This document shows positions 1-6,250 of a stretch of DNA of 8,417 nucleotides, piece by piece. This DNA comes from Gordonia sp. (in: high G+C Gram-positive bacteria). GTDB lineage: Bacteria; Actinomycetota; Actinomycetes; Mycobacteriales; Mycobacteriaceae. The notes under the pieces are model-generated. The model did no database searches. It saw only the letters and a list, made by a program, of their open reading frames with translations, and had not been told where the DNA came from. A program made the translations under genes and the position numbers. The stretch spans positions 1 to 8,417 of the forward strand of contig JASLJL010000061.1 in assembly GCA_030152405.1 (NCBI GenBank), given 5' to 3'. Position 1 is the stretch's first letter. Each line of letters opens with the position of its first letter.

Positions 1-2
1 TG

Positions 3-1091
3 CTCGAGGCGGAGGCCCAGGTGATCGCGGAGGCCCCGGTCACCGCACCGTCGATCGTGCCTGCGGAGTCGGTGGTCGCCGCGGCCGCCGAGGTGATCGC
101 GTCCGCGCAGCGACCGTTGATCGTGGCCGGCGGCGGTGCGAGCCGGGCCGCCGCGCAGGTGCTGGCGTTCGCCGAGAAGCTCGACGCTCCGGTCGTCACG
201 ACCGCCAACGGCAAGGCCGTCGTCCGCGAGGACCATCCGCTCGCCCTCGGTGCGGGAGTGCAGCTCGAGGTGACCCTCGACCTGGTCCGCGAGTGCGACG
301 TCGTCGTCGCCGTCGGCACCGAGCTCGCACCCGCCGACTGGTGGTGGGGCCCGATGCCGGAGACCCGCCTCGTGCGGATCGACATCGATCCGCTGGCGGT
401 CGCGACCAACGCGATTCCCGAGGTCGCCGTGGTGGGCGACGCCGCGACGGTCCTCGCCGACCTCACCGACCGGCTCGCTCCGGTCTCCGGGCGTGCCGAC
501 AGCGGGACCGACCGTGCGGCTGCGTGGCGTCCGCGGCTGGCGACGGACGCCCGCACCATCGGTGCGGCGTACGTCGGACTCGCCGAGTCGCTCGCCGAGG
601 TCCTCGACGACGACGCCGTGATCGTCGCCGACCAGTCGATGTCGTGCTACTACGGGCTGATGGGCAACCTGCCGCGCTATGCGCCGCGGTCGTTCATGTA
701 CCCGTCCGGTCTGGGCACGCTCGGCTACTCCCTTCCCGCGGGCATCGGCGCGATGGTGTCGTCGCCGGGTCGTCAGGTGGTCGCGGTTATCGGTGACGGC
801 GGCGTGATGTTCTCGCTCGCCGAGCTCGCGACCGCGGCTCAGGCAGGAGTCGCACTGCCGGTCGTCGTGGTCGATAACGGCGGGTACGGCGAGATCCGCA
901 ATGAGATGGTGGATCGTGACGAGACGCCGATCTCGGTGGACCTTCCGACGCCGGACTTCGCCGGTGTCGCTCGCGCCCTGGGGTGCGACGGCGTCGACGC
1001 GGCGTCGTACGAGGAGGTCGGTCCCGCCGTCCGCGCGGCCTTCGCCGCCGATCGCCCGACCCTGATCTACGTGCGCGAGCCCGAGAACTGA
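3..1091 (+). CDS. ThDP-dependent 2-oxoacid decarboxylase (acetolactate synthase/AruI-like), 5'-truncated by window edge
   Basis: The reading frame is open from base 3 to the TGA at 1089-1091, so the window holds the last 362 residues of a protein that is normally about 530-560 residues long. The N-terminal pyrimidine-binding domain is outside. What is visible is the middle Rossmann-like domain (RPLIVAGGGASRAAA, then VVVAVGTEL and RLVRIDIDP) followed by the complete pyrophosphate-binding domain. The ThDP/Mg signature is present: GDG at 792-800 and the Asn of VVVVDNGGYG at 876-878, 27 residues after the GDG aspartate. Family members decarboxylate 2-oxoacids to aldehydes or make acetolactate. 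The nearby amine oxidase, aldehyde dehydrogenase and CoA-activation genes argue for a catabolic decarboxylase such as 5-guanidino-2-oxopentanoate (2-ketoarginine) decarboxylase, not the biosynthetic acetolactate synthase. That substrate is inferred from context and resemblance. The gene is convergent with the permease gene and ends in the hairpin at 1102-1138. Confidence 0.85.
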   Translation, partial: LEAEAQVIAEAPVTAPSIVPAESVVAAAAEVIASAQRPLIVAGGGASRAAAQVLAFAEKLDAPVVTTANGKAVVREDHPLALGAGVQLEVTLDLVRECDVVVAVGTELAPADWWWGPMPETRLVRIDIDPLAVATNAIPEVAVVGDAATVLADLTDRLAPVSGRADSGTDRAAAWRPRLATDARTIGAAYVGLAESLAEVLDDDAVIVADQSMSCYYGLMGNLPRYAPRSFMYPSGLGTLGYSLPAGIGAMVSSPGRQVVAVIGDGGVMFSLAELATAAQAGVALPVVVVDNGGYGEIRNEMVDRDETPISVDLPTPDFAGVARALGCDGVDAASYEEVGPAVRAAFAADRPTLIYVREPEN

Positions 1092-1101
1092 CACGGTCGA
1101 G

Positions 1102-1138
1102 CGAAAGGCCCGGAACCCCTGTGGTTCCGGGCCTTTCG
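1102..1138. terminator. Bidirectional intrinsic terminator between convergent genes
   Basis: A perfect inverted repeat pairs 1102-1117 (CGAAAGGCCCGGAACC) with 1123-1138, giving a 16-bp stem around the 5-base loop CCTGT. It starts 10 bases after the decarboxylase stop and lies 34 bases beyond the permease stop. The outer stem is GAAAGG/CCTTTC, so each strand ends the hairpin in a short CTTTCG run, not a long U-tract, as is common in GC-rich actinobacteria. The symmetry suits termination of both converging transcripts. Confidence 0.85.
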
Positions 1139-1172
1139 TCTGCCGTCTGCTGCCGCGACTACCGCCGACTCG

Positions 1173-2648
1173 TCAGGCGGAGACCGGAGCCGGCGACGTG
1201 TACCCGCCGAGCCCGGCCGGGATCACGACGAACCGGGTCAGCACGTAGTGGGCGATGCCCGCGACCAGAAAGGACGGGATCGACGCCGTCACGTACTTGA
1301 ATGCTGCGCTCGGCTCGTACGTGATGGGATTCAACAGCAGGCAGTAGGTGATCACGCCGAGTGCGAGTGCGACGAAACCGCACACGTTGACTCCTCGCCA
1401 GTAGCCGTACCTTGAGTCGGAGGCGTCCGCATAGAGCGCCCGAACGTCGAGCTTGCGGCGTCGCAGGACGTAGTAGTCGACGATCTGCACGCCGCACAGG
1501 GGAGCGAGGAACAGGGCGCCCCACGACAAGAACTGGCTGTAGTTGTCGTAGACGGCCTGCGGGAAGAACACGAGGACTGCGGCCGGACCGAGGATCACGG
1601 TGATGAGCGCGGCCCACGAGAAGCGCCGCAGCAGCTTTCCGCCGCCGCCGCGAAGCGCGACCATCGAGGCGTAGCCCTGCGACAGGATCGCCGTGATGTT
1701 GGCGAGGGCCACGACGAACAAGGCGATGATTCCGAACGTGGTGCCGATGAGGGGGATCATCCACTCGGTCGGGTCGTCGAGTTTGAGGGTGAGCGCGGCG
1801 AACACGCCGACGACCGCGGCCACGACCGACGCGCCGAAGATGCCGATGAAGTTGGGCCAGAACGACGCCCGTGACGTGCGGGTGAGCCGGGCGAGATTGC
1901 CCATGTTGGGCCACCAGGCGAAGCCACCCGCGATGTTCATCTCGATGGCGAGGACGAAGCTCGTCGTGGAGTCGTCCGCGGGCTCGAGCGGAGCCAGGGA
2001 TGCGATGTGGTCCCAGGTGTCACGCCGAAGAACCATGACGAGGATCGCGATGATGATGAGCACCAGCAATGGAGCGACGACCTGACAGACCCGCTCCACC
2101 GACACCGGGCCGCGGGCGAGGATCAGCCACGACACCACGACGGCTCCGACGGCGATGATCGACAGCGCTGTGGTGGAGTCGGACAGGTGCCAGCCGAACA
2201 TCGCGTTCAGTGCGTTGACGACGCCGTGCCCGAGCATGATCGCGAGGACCGCTGACCACGCGGCCGCGAGCAGCGTCGACATGAAGACCATGACGACTCG
2301 TGCGCCGTTGCTGCCGAAGACCGACCGCAGGCCGATGAACTGTTCGACGCCGTACTTCGCGGACGGGAGACACGGCGCGAGCGCGACGAAGAACACCGCG
2401 ATCGCATAGCCGATCACGATCGCGGCGATGGCCTGCTTGGCGCCGACGTAGTAGGCGACGGCGGCGCCCTGAAGGAAGGCCCAGGTGGCGACGGCGAGGC
2501 CGATGTTGACCACCGAGTAGTCCCAGAATCCCCAGATCCGCTCGGACCGGGTGAGGGGGAGCTCGTTGAGGGTCGCGTCGTCGACGGCCGAAGTGGCAGT
2601 CGAGCCTGCGACGGTCGAGCCGGCGGGGGTCCCGCCGTCGACCGTCAC
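1173..2648 (-). CDS. NCS1-family permease (cytosine/purine/allantoin/hydantoin-type transporter)
   Basis: This is a 491-residue polytopic membrane protein read from a GTG at 2648 to a TGA at 1173-1175. Hydrophobic runs suggest about 12 membrane segments, near residues 42-63, 70-92, 117-148, 160-178, 189-207, 229-245, 266-289, 303-325, 345-361, 373-393, 418-438 and 452-472. Features typical of the nucleobase:cation symporter-1 family are the FWDYSVVNIGLAV first segment, the loop GLRSVFGSNGARV (107-119), WWPNMGNLARL around residues 245-255, and VDYYVLRRRKLDVRALY (390-406). The first 30 residues are rich in Thr, Ser, Ala and Gly and look disordered. GTG 2648 was chosen because it overlaps the stop of the upstream small membrane gene (GTGA); the longer open frame upstream belongs to that gene in another frame. 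NCS1 members import nucleobases, hydantoins, allantoin or related N-heterocycles with Na+ or H+. The substrate here cannot be read from sequence. The divergent amine oxidase suggests an amine or guanidino-type nitrogen compound. Confidence 0.9.
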   Translation of the reverse strand: MTVDGGTPAGSTVAGSTATSAVDDATLNELPLTRSERIWGFWDYSVVNIGLAVATWAFLQGAAVAYYVGAKQAIAAIVIGYAIAVFFVALAPCLPSAKYGVEQFIGLRSVFGSNGARVVMVFMSTLLAAAWSAVLAIMLGHGVVNALNAMFGWHLSDSTTALSIIAVGAVVVSWLILARGPVSVERVCQVVAPLLVLIIIAILVMVLRRDTWDHIASLAPLEPADDSTTSFVLAIEMNIAGGFAWWPNMGNLARLTRTSRASFWPNFIGIFGASVVAAVVGVFAALTLKLDDPTEWMIPLIGTTFGIIALFVVALANITAILSQGYASMVALRGGGGKLLRRFSWAALITVILGPAAVLVFFPQAVYDNYSQFLSWGALFLAPLCGVQIVDYYVLRRRKLDVRALYADASDSRYGYWRGVNVCGFVALALGVITYCLLLNPITYEPSAAFKYVTASIPSFLVAGIAHYVLTRFVVIPAGLGGYTSPAPVSA

Positions 2649-2809
2649 CAGGCCCACCAGAGGAGAAGTGCGGAGGCGACGACGATCCCGAGGACGCACA
2701 GGACGATGTCGCGGGCGGGCAGATCGGGGAGGATCATCTCGTTGTCGTCTGGCGACTCGAGGAGCTGAAGACGGCGCTCCAGCTCGGTGTCGAATGCATC
2801 GGTTGTCAT
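2645..2809 (-). CDS. Small single-span membrane protein coupled to the NCS1 permease (54 aa, hypothetical)
   Basis: An ATG at 2807-2809 opens a 54-codon frame ending in TGA at 2645-2647. The protein begins MTTDAFDTELERRLQLLESP, a charged and probably helical or coiled segment. Next comes an acidic linker (DDNE, 21-24), and from about residue 35 one hydrophobic helix that ends abruptly in LLLWWAW at the C-terminus. On the coding strand AAAGG precedes the ATG by about 10 bases. Its stop overlaps the permease GTG start by four bases (GTGA), so the two are almost certainly translated together. I do not recognise a named family. The arrangement (short cytosolic helix, one membrane span, coupled to a transporter) resembles small accessory subunits or stability factors of secondary transporters. 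That role is inference. The charged start, the clean hydrophobic tail and the overlap argue against a chance frame. Confidence 0.72.
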   Translation of the reverse strand: MTTDAFDTELERRLQLLESPDDNEMILPDLPARDIVLCVLGIVVASALLLWWAW

Positions 2810-2824
2810 GGGGAGGGAGCCTTT

Positions 2825-2844
2825 CTGACTGACGAACCAGGTAT
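2825..2844 (-). promoter_or_regulatory. Operator-like site upstream of the small membrane gene/permease
   Basis: Read on the minus strand the 20-mer is ATACCTGGTTCGTCAGTCAG. It matches the palindromic site at 2904-2923 at 14 of 20 positions, with the core CTGG-T-T/G-CGTCAGT nearly unchanged. It lies 16-35 bases upstream of the ATG at 2809, where a repressor would block transcription start or early elongation. It is much less symmetric in itself than the 2904-2923 site, so confidence is limited. No convincing -10/-35 pair was found for the minus-strand transcript. Confidence 0.4.
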
Positions 2845-2870
2845 GTAACTGTGTGCGTCAACTCACACGC

Positions 2871-2900
2871 TTGCCAAGGTCGGTCGTAGATCACGAATAT
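2871..2900 (+). promoter_or_regulatory. Putative promoter of the flavin monoamine oxidase gene
   Basis: TTGCCA (2871-2876) is followed after 18 bases by GAATAT (2895-2900), inside the AT-rich run AATATTTATT that stands out from the surrounding GC-rich DNA. A transcript would start near 2906-2912, directly within the palindrome at 2904-2923, leaving a leader of about 30 bases before the ATG at 2940. The exact -10 register is uncertain; AATATT or TATTTA are alternatives. Confidence 0.5.
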
Positions 2901-2903
2901 TTA

Positions 2904-2923
2904 TTGACTGGTGCGTCAGTTAA
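2904..2923. promoter_or_regulatory. Palindromic operator at the amine oxidase transcription start
   Basis: The 20-mer TTGACTGGTGCGTCAGTTAA is an imperfect palindrome with 7 of 10 symmetric pairs matching; ACTG(N6)CAGT is exact. It sits just downstream of the putative -10 box, a classic repressor position. The palindrome at 4973-4992, over the TetR gene promoter, matches it at 14 of 20 positions with an identical GGTGCG centre, and five of the six differences are transitions. This makes it a good candidate binding site for the TetR-family protein encoded at 4330-4923. Confidence 0.55.
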
Positions 2924-2939
2924 TGCCACGATGGGATGC

Positions 2940-4325
2940 ATGTCACACTCTGAGGCGAACTCTGCAGGCGACGTCGAGCACGTCGACGTCGCGATCATCG
3001 GTGCAGGCTACGCGGGCCTGTCCGCGGCTCTCGCCCTGGTCGACGAGGGCGTCGACGCAGTGGTGTTGGAGGGTGCCGGCCGAGTCGGAGGCCGGACGCT
3101 GTCCGAAGTCCGGCCGACCGGAGTGACGGTCGATCACGGTGGTCAGTGGGTGGGCCCGACGCAGACTCGGCTCCTCGCGCTCGCCGAGCGGTTCGGGGTC
3201 GGCACGTTTCCGACGTACTGGGCGGGCGACCATCTCGAGATCTGGACCGACGGCGCCGTCAACCGATACCGAGGTGCCGGCCCGGACGAGGCCGACGGTC
3301 TTCACGAGTACGAGGAGCACATCAAGGTCCTCGACGCTCTCGCGGCGACGATCGACCTGACGAATCCGCCCGCTTCTCCGAACGCCACCGCACTGGACGA
3401 CGAGACGGTGGCGTCCTATCTGCTGCGCGAGGTTCCCGACGAGGGTGCTCGGCGACGATTCGGGCTCGCAGTCGAGGGCGTCTGGGCGTGCGAGCCCGGA
3501 CACGTCTCGATGCTTCACTTCCTCTTCTACATCGCGGCGGCAGGCAGCTTCGACGAGCTCATGGAGACCGACGGATGTGCGCAGGACTCGCGTTTCGTCG
3601 GTGGTGCGCAGGCTCCGGCCAAGGCTGTCGCCGCACATCTCGGTGATCGCGTCCGACTCGGTTGGCGTGCGGACCGGGTGGTCGCCGTCGGCGACGGTGT
3701 GCGTGTCGAGACTCCCGCGGGCGCGGTCCACGCGTCTCGCGTGATCGTGACCCTGCCCCCGCAGGCCGCAGGCGCGCTCCGGTTCGACCCGCCGCTGCCC
3801 CCAGCCAAGGCGAGATTCGTGGACAGGAGCGTCATGGGCGACGTGGCCAAGGTCCACGTCACCTATCCGACGCCGTTCTGGCGTGTCGAGGGGCTCAGTG
3901 GTCAGGCGACCGTGTACGACGAGCGGGAGACCGGTGTCGTGTTCGACAACTCGCCCGACGACGCGAGCTCGGGTGTGCTCGTCGCGTTCATCTATGGCCG
4001 TCGCGTGGACCCGTGGGCGACCCTCGACGCCGAAGCCAGACGAGCGGCCGTTCTCACGACGCTCGTCGATCTGTTCGGCGAGCGGGCAGGCGAACCCGTC
4101 GACTACGTGGAGAAGATCTGGTCGGTGGACCCGTGGATTCGGGGCGCCTACGCGGCGAACCCGACCCCCGGCGCCTGGACGGCCTACGGCGAGCAGGGCT
4201 GGCGCCGTCCGACCGGCCGCATCCACTGGGCGGGATCGGAGACGTCGAGCGTGTGGAACGGATACATCGACGGCGCGATCGCGTCGGGGCAGCGGGCCGC
4301 GCGGGAGATCCTCGACCTGCGGTGA
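2940..4325 (+). CDS. Flavin monoamine oxidase (FAD-dependent amine oxidase, putrescine oxidase/MAO-like)
   Basis: This 461-residue protein oxidises an amine to an imine, which hydrolyses to aldehyde and ammonia with H2O2 as by-product. The N-terminal FAD-binding fold shows DVAIIGAGYAGLSAA (GxGxxG at residues 21-26), Glu44 and the GG doublet in RVGGRT (48-53). Other family landmarks are HGGQWVGPTQ (67-76), Lys304 in DVAKVHVTYPTPFWR (the flavin N5-proximal lysine of MAO), Trp394, and the C-terminal FAD block HWAGSETSSVWNGYIDGAI. The aromatic-cage tyrosines of MAO-B align with Tyr404 and Tyr442. The residue matching the covalent FAD-linking Cys of MAO is Ala403, so FAD is probably non-covalent, as in Rhodococcus putrescine oxidase. 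The start is a choice between ATG 2931 and ATG 2940. I prefer 2940, although neither has a good ribosome site. The true amine is unknown; putrescine, agmatine or an aromatic amine are possible. It is divergent from the permease and tail-to-tail with tetR. Confidence 0.9.
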   Translation: MSHSEANSAGDVEHVDVAIIGAGYAGLSAALALVDEGVDAVVLEGAGRVGGRTLSEVRPTGVTVDHGGQWVGPTQTRLLALAERFGVGTFPTYWAGDHLEIWTDGAVNRYRGAGPDEADGLHEYEEHIKVLDALAATIDLTNPPASPNATALDDETVASYLLREVPDEGARRRFGLAVEGVWACEPGHVSMLHFLFYIAAAGSFDELMETDGCAQDSRFVGGAQAPAKAVAAHLGDRVRLGWRADRVVAVGDGVRVETPAGAVHASRVIVTLPPQAAGALRFDPPLPPAKARFVDRSVMGDVAKVHVTYPTPFWRVEGLSGQATVYDERETGVVFDNSPDDASSGVLVAFIYGRRVDPWATLDAEARRAAVLTTLVDLFGERAGEPVDYVEKIWSVDPWIRGAYAANPTPGAWTAYGEQGWRRPTGRIHWAGSETSSVWNGYIDGAIASGQRAAREILDLR

Positions 4326-4329
4326 CCGA

Positions 4330-4923
4330 TCAGGCGGTGATGGCGTCGAGGTAGGAGTCGATCCGGGCGATCATCCGGTCGAGAGGCATCTCGGGAGAGT
4401 GCATGAGGTGCTGGATGCTCATGCCGTCGATCATCGAGACGAGGACGTCGGCGAACACGCCCGCGTCGCCGTCGACGATCTGGCCGCGCTCCTGGCCGTG
4501 GACGACGAGCGTCCTGACGAGCTCGCGCCACTGGCCGTAGAGGCGCGCGTTGATGTCCTGGAGGGCCTCGTCGCGCATGCCCTCCGCCCACAGCTCCGCC
4601 CACACGCGCCAGGCGCGGACCGACGCCGGAGTGACCGGCAGATTGCTGTGTGCGAGTGCGCGCAACGTCGCGAGCGAGTCGGTCTGATCGCCGTCGAGCA
4701 TCGCCCGGCGTCCCTCGATGGAACGCTCGTAGTTCAGCTCGAACGCGGCGTTCACCACGTCGCGCTTCGTGTCGAAGTAGTAGTGGACGGTGCCGGACGA
4801 GACGCCTGCCTTCTTGGCGACGTCGGAGAGGCGCAACGACTGCATGCCGCGGTCGGCGATCACCTCGCACGCCGCGGACAGTATCTGTTCGCGGCGCTCG
4901 GCCTCCACACTGGGACGTGCCAC
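4330..4923 (-). CDS. TetR/AcrR-family transcriptional repressor, BetI-like C-terminal domain
   Basis: This is a 197-residue regulator of usual TetR length. The N-terminal DNA-binding domain spans about residues 8-55, with the helix-turn-helix LRLSDVAKKAGVSSGTVHYYF (residues 30-50) that is diagnostic for the family. The rest is a helical ligand-binding and dimerisation domain; RAWRVWAELWAEGMRDEAL (103-121) resembles the BetI-type C-terminal domain. The start is GTG 4921-4923, supported by a strong Shine-Dalgarno GAGGAG (plus-strand 4930-4935) 6 bases upstream. The gene has its own putative promoter (4961-4988) covered by a palindrome (4973-4992), which suggests autorepression. A related palindrome lies at the oxidase/permease promoters, so it probably controls those genes and perhaps the CoA-ligase operon. 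The inducer is likely a pathway intermediate (inference). It ends only 4 bases from the stop of the convergent amine oxidase gene. Confidence 0.93.
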   Translation of the reverse strand: MARPSVEAERREQILSAACEVIADRGMQSLRLSDVAKKAGVSSGTVHYYFDTKRDVVNAAFELNYERSIEGRRAMLDGDQTDSLATLRALAHSNLPVTPASVRAWRVWAELWAEGMRDEALQDINARLYGQWRELVRTLVVHGQERGQIVDGDAGVFADVLVSMIDGMSIQHLMHSPEMPLDRMIARIDSYLDAITA

Positions 4924-4960
4924 TGGTTACTCCTCAATCGAGCCGTCGTCGATGAACCCG

Positions 4961-4988
4961 ACCCTACCCAAGATGATCGGTGCGCCAA
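4961..4988 (-). promoter_or_regulatory. Putative promoter of the tetR gene
   Basis: On the minus strand TTGGCG (plus-strand CGCCAA, 4983-4988) is followed after 16 bases by TAGGGT (plus-strand ACCCTA, 4961-4966), which fits the TANNNT form of actinobacterial -10 boxes. It lies just downstream of the terminator of the acyl-CoA dehydrogenase operon, so tetR is probably transcribed independently. The leader would be about 30 bases long and carries the GAGGAG ribosome site. Confidence 0.45.
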
Positions 4989-4992
4989 TCAA
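4973..4992. promoter_or_regulatory. Palindromic operator over the tetR promoter
   Basis: The plus strand reads ATGATCGGTGCGCCAATCAA. The inner 18 bases form an imperfect palindrome, TGATyGGyGCrCCrATCA, with 7 of 9 pairs matching, centred at 4982/4983. It overlaps the putative -35 box and spacer of the tetR promoter. It shares the GGTGCG centre and 14 of 20 positions with the site at 2904-2923, consistent with one regulator binding both. Confidence 0.55.
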
Positions 4993-5034
4993 GAAAAAGA
5001 ACCGCGGTGCCGCCGGAGGGCGACACCGCGGTTC
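4991..5034 (-). terminator. Intrinsic terminator of the ligase-aldehyde dehydrogenase-acyl-CoA dehydrogenase operon
   Basis: GAACCGCGGTG (4999-5009) pairs exactly with CACCGCGGTTC (5024-5034). After one mismatch the stem continues with CGCC (5011-5014) and GGCG (5019-5022) around the loop GGAG. Read on the minus strand the hairpin is followed directly by TTTTTCTT (plus-strand 4991-4998), a proper U-rich tail. It begins 14 bases after the acyl-CoA dehydrogenase stop and separates that operon from tetR. Confidence 0.9.
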
Positions 5035-5048
5035 CCGGTGCTGGGTGG

Positions 5049-6209
5049 TCAGTCGAGGTTGCGCGAGATCACGAGCTTCATGATGTCCGAGGTGCCCTCT
5101 TCGATCTCCTCGAGCTTCACGTCGCGCATCCACTGCTCGACGGGGAACTCACGCGAGTAGCCCCAGCCGCCGAGCGTCTGGACGGCGGCGTGGGTGACGA
5201 ACATGGCGGTCTCGGACGCCTGCAGCTTGCACATGGCGGCGAGGCCGGTGGCGCGCTGGCCGCTGTCGATGACGCGGGCGGCGTGATGCACCAGCAGGCG
5301 GGCCGACTCGATGCGGGTGGCCATCTCGGCGAGACGGAACGCGACGGCCTGGTGCTCGATGATCGGCACGCCGAACTGCTTGCGCTCGCGGGCGTAGTTC
5401 AGGGCGTACTCGTATGCGGCGCGGGCGGCGCCGACAGCGGCGGCGCCGAGCACCACGCGCGAGATGTCGAACGTGCCCATGAGGCCGTAGAAGCCCTGGC
5501 CCTCGTCGCCCAGACGGTCCTCGTCCGGCACGAACATGTCGTCGAAGAACACCTCGCGGCAGACGATGGCGCGCTGGCCCATCTTCTTCATCGGCTCGCC
5601 GAACGAGACGCCGGGGGTGTCCTTCTTGAACATGAAGGCGGTGACGCCTGCCGACCGCTTGGTCTTGTCGGTCTTGGCGAAGACGACGTACTGCTCAGCG
5701 GCGCCGGCGTTGGAGATCCATGCCTTCTGGCCGTTGATCTTGTAACCGCCGTCGACCTTGGTGGCGGTGGTGATGATCGACGCGGCATCCGAACCCGAAC
5801 CGGGCTCGGTGGTGGCCAGCGAGGTCATGATCGCGTCGGGACCGGTGGTCGGCGGCAGCCACTTGCGCTTCTGCTCCTCGGTGCCGAGGACCATCAGCGG
5901 GTCGGAGAAGAAGCCGTTCGAGCAGACCAGGTTGCCGATGCCGGGATCGCCCCAGCACAGCTCCTCCTGCACGAGGCACTGGGTGAAGACGTCGGTCATG
6001 CCGCCGCCGCCGTACTCGGTGGGGATCATGAAGTCGGCGATGCCGACCTGGGCGGCCTTGCGGAAGATGTCGACCGGGGTGACGGTGTCGGCCTCGTCGA
6101 CCTCGCGGCCGCGCGGACGGATCTCCTTCTCCGCGAAGTCGTGGCAGAGCTCGATGATCTGCTTCTGCTCGTCGGTGAGCGGGAACGCGGGGATGTTCAC
6201 GGTGGTCAT
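5049..6209 (-). CDS. Acyl-CoA dehydrogenase
   Basis: This is a 386-residue flavoprotein of normal family length, catalysing alpha,beta-dehydrogenation of an acyl-CoA with electrons passed to electron-transfer flavoprotein. It has the N-terminal helical domain (LTDEQKQIIELCHDFAEKEI, 11-30), the middle beta domain with the flavin/substrate motif ATTEPGSGSDAAS (132-144) and KINGQKAWISNAG (157-169), and the C-terminal helical domain with RERKQFG (274-280) and QTLGGWGYSREFPVEQWMRD (344-363). The catalytic base of short/medium-chain enzymes is present as Glu371 in IEEGTSDI, where most have YEGT. The ATG at 6207-6209 is preceded by AAAGG at a 7-base spacing. The same frame stays open to 6944 but that stretch overlaps the aldehyde dehydrogenase gene and is not coding. 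It is last in the operon, 41 bases after the aldehyde dehydrogenase, with the terminator downstream. The chain specificity cannot be deduced. Confidence 0.95.
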   Translation of the reverse strand: MTTVNIPAFPLTDEQKQIIELCHDFAEKEIRPRGREVDEADTVTPVDIFRKAAQVGIADFMIPTEYGGGGMTDVFTQCLVQEELCWGDPGIGNLVCSNGFFSDPLMVLGTEEQKRKWLPPTTGPDAIMTSLATTEPGSGSDAASIITTATKVDGGYKINGQKAWISNAGAAEQYVVFAKTDKTKRSAGVTAFMFKKDTPGVSFGEPMKKMGQRAIVCREVFFDDMFVPDEDRLGDEGQGFYGLMGTFDISRVVLGAAAVGAARAAYEYALNYARERKQFGVPIIEHQAVAFRLAEMATRIESARLLVHHAARVIDSGQRATGLAAMCKLQASETAMFVTHAAVQTLGGWGYSREFPVEQWMRDVKLEEIEEGTSDIMKLVISRNLD

Positions 6210-6250
6210 GGGATTGCCTTTCGGGTGGAACCGGAGTGTGGGGGAGGGCT

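Noticed and set aside
2849..2868. Third GTGCGTCA copy and the GTGTG(N8)CACAC hairpin in the divergent promoter
   Set aside because: It contains the operator core half-site but only about 11 of 20 positions match the full motif and symmetry is off by one base. It may be a weak half-site but is not called; the 5-bp stem is too short to be a terminator.
2649..2894. N-terminal extension of the permease to 573 residues
   Set aside because: The extension is Arg-rich and overlaps the small membrane gene in another frame and the promoter region; GTG 2648 in the GTGA overlap explains the start.
2853..2939. Longer amine oxidase beginning at 2853
   Set aside because: This would cover the AT-rich promoter and the palindrome at 2904-2923, and adds residues not resembling the family. 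Starts at 2931 or 2940 place the FAD motif normally.
2943..4226. Long antisense frame (427 residues) inside the amine oxidase gene
   Set aside because: Long antisense frames are expected in high-GC DNA; the composition is Arg/Val/Asp-rich with no domain, while the plus-strand frame is a clear amine oxidase.
4310..4351. CCTCGAC/GTCGAGG inverted repeat around the convergent gene ends
   Set aside because: The 7-bp arms are separated by 28 bases and lie within both coding regions, with no U-tract, so it is not a credible terminator.
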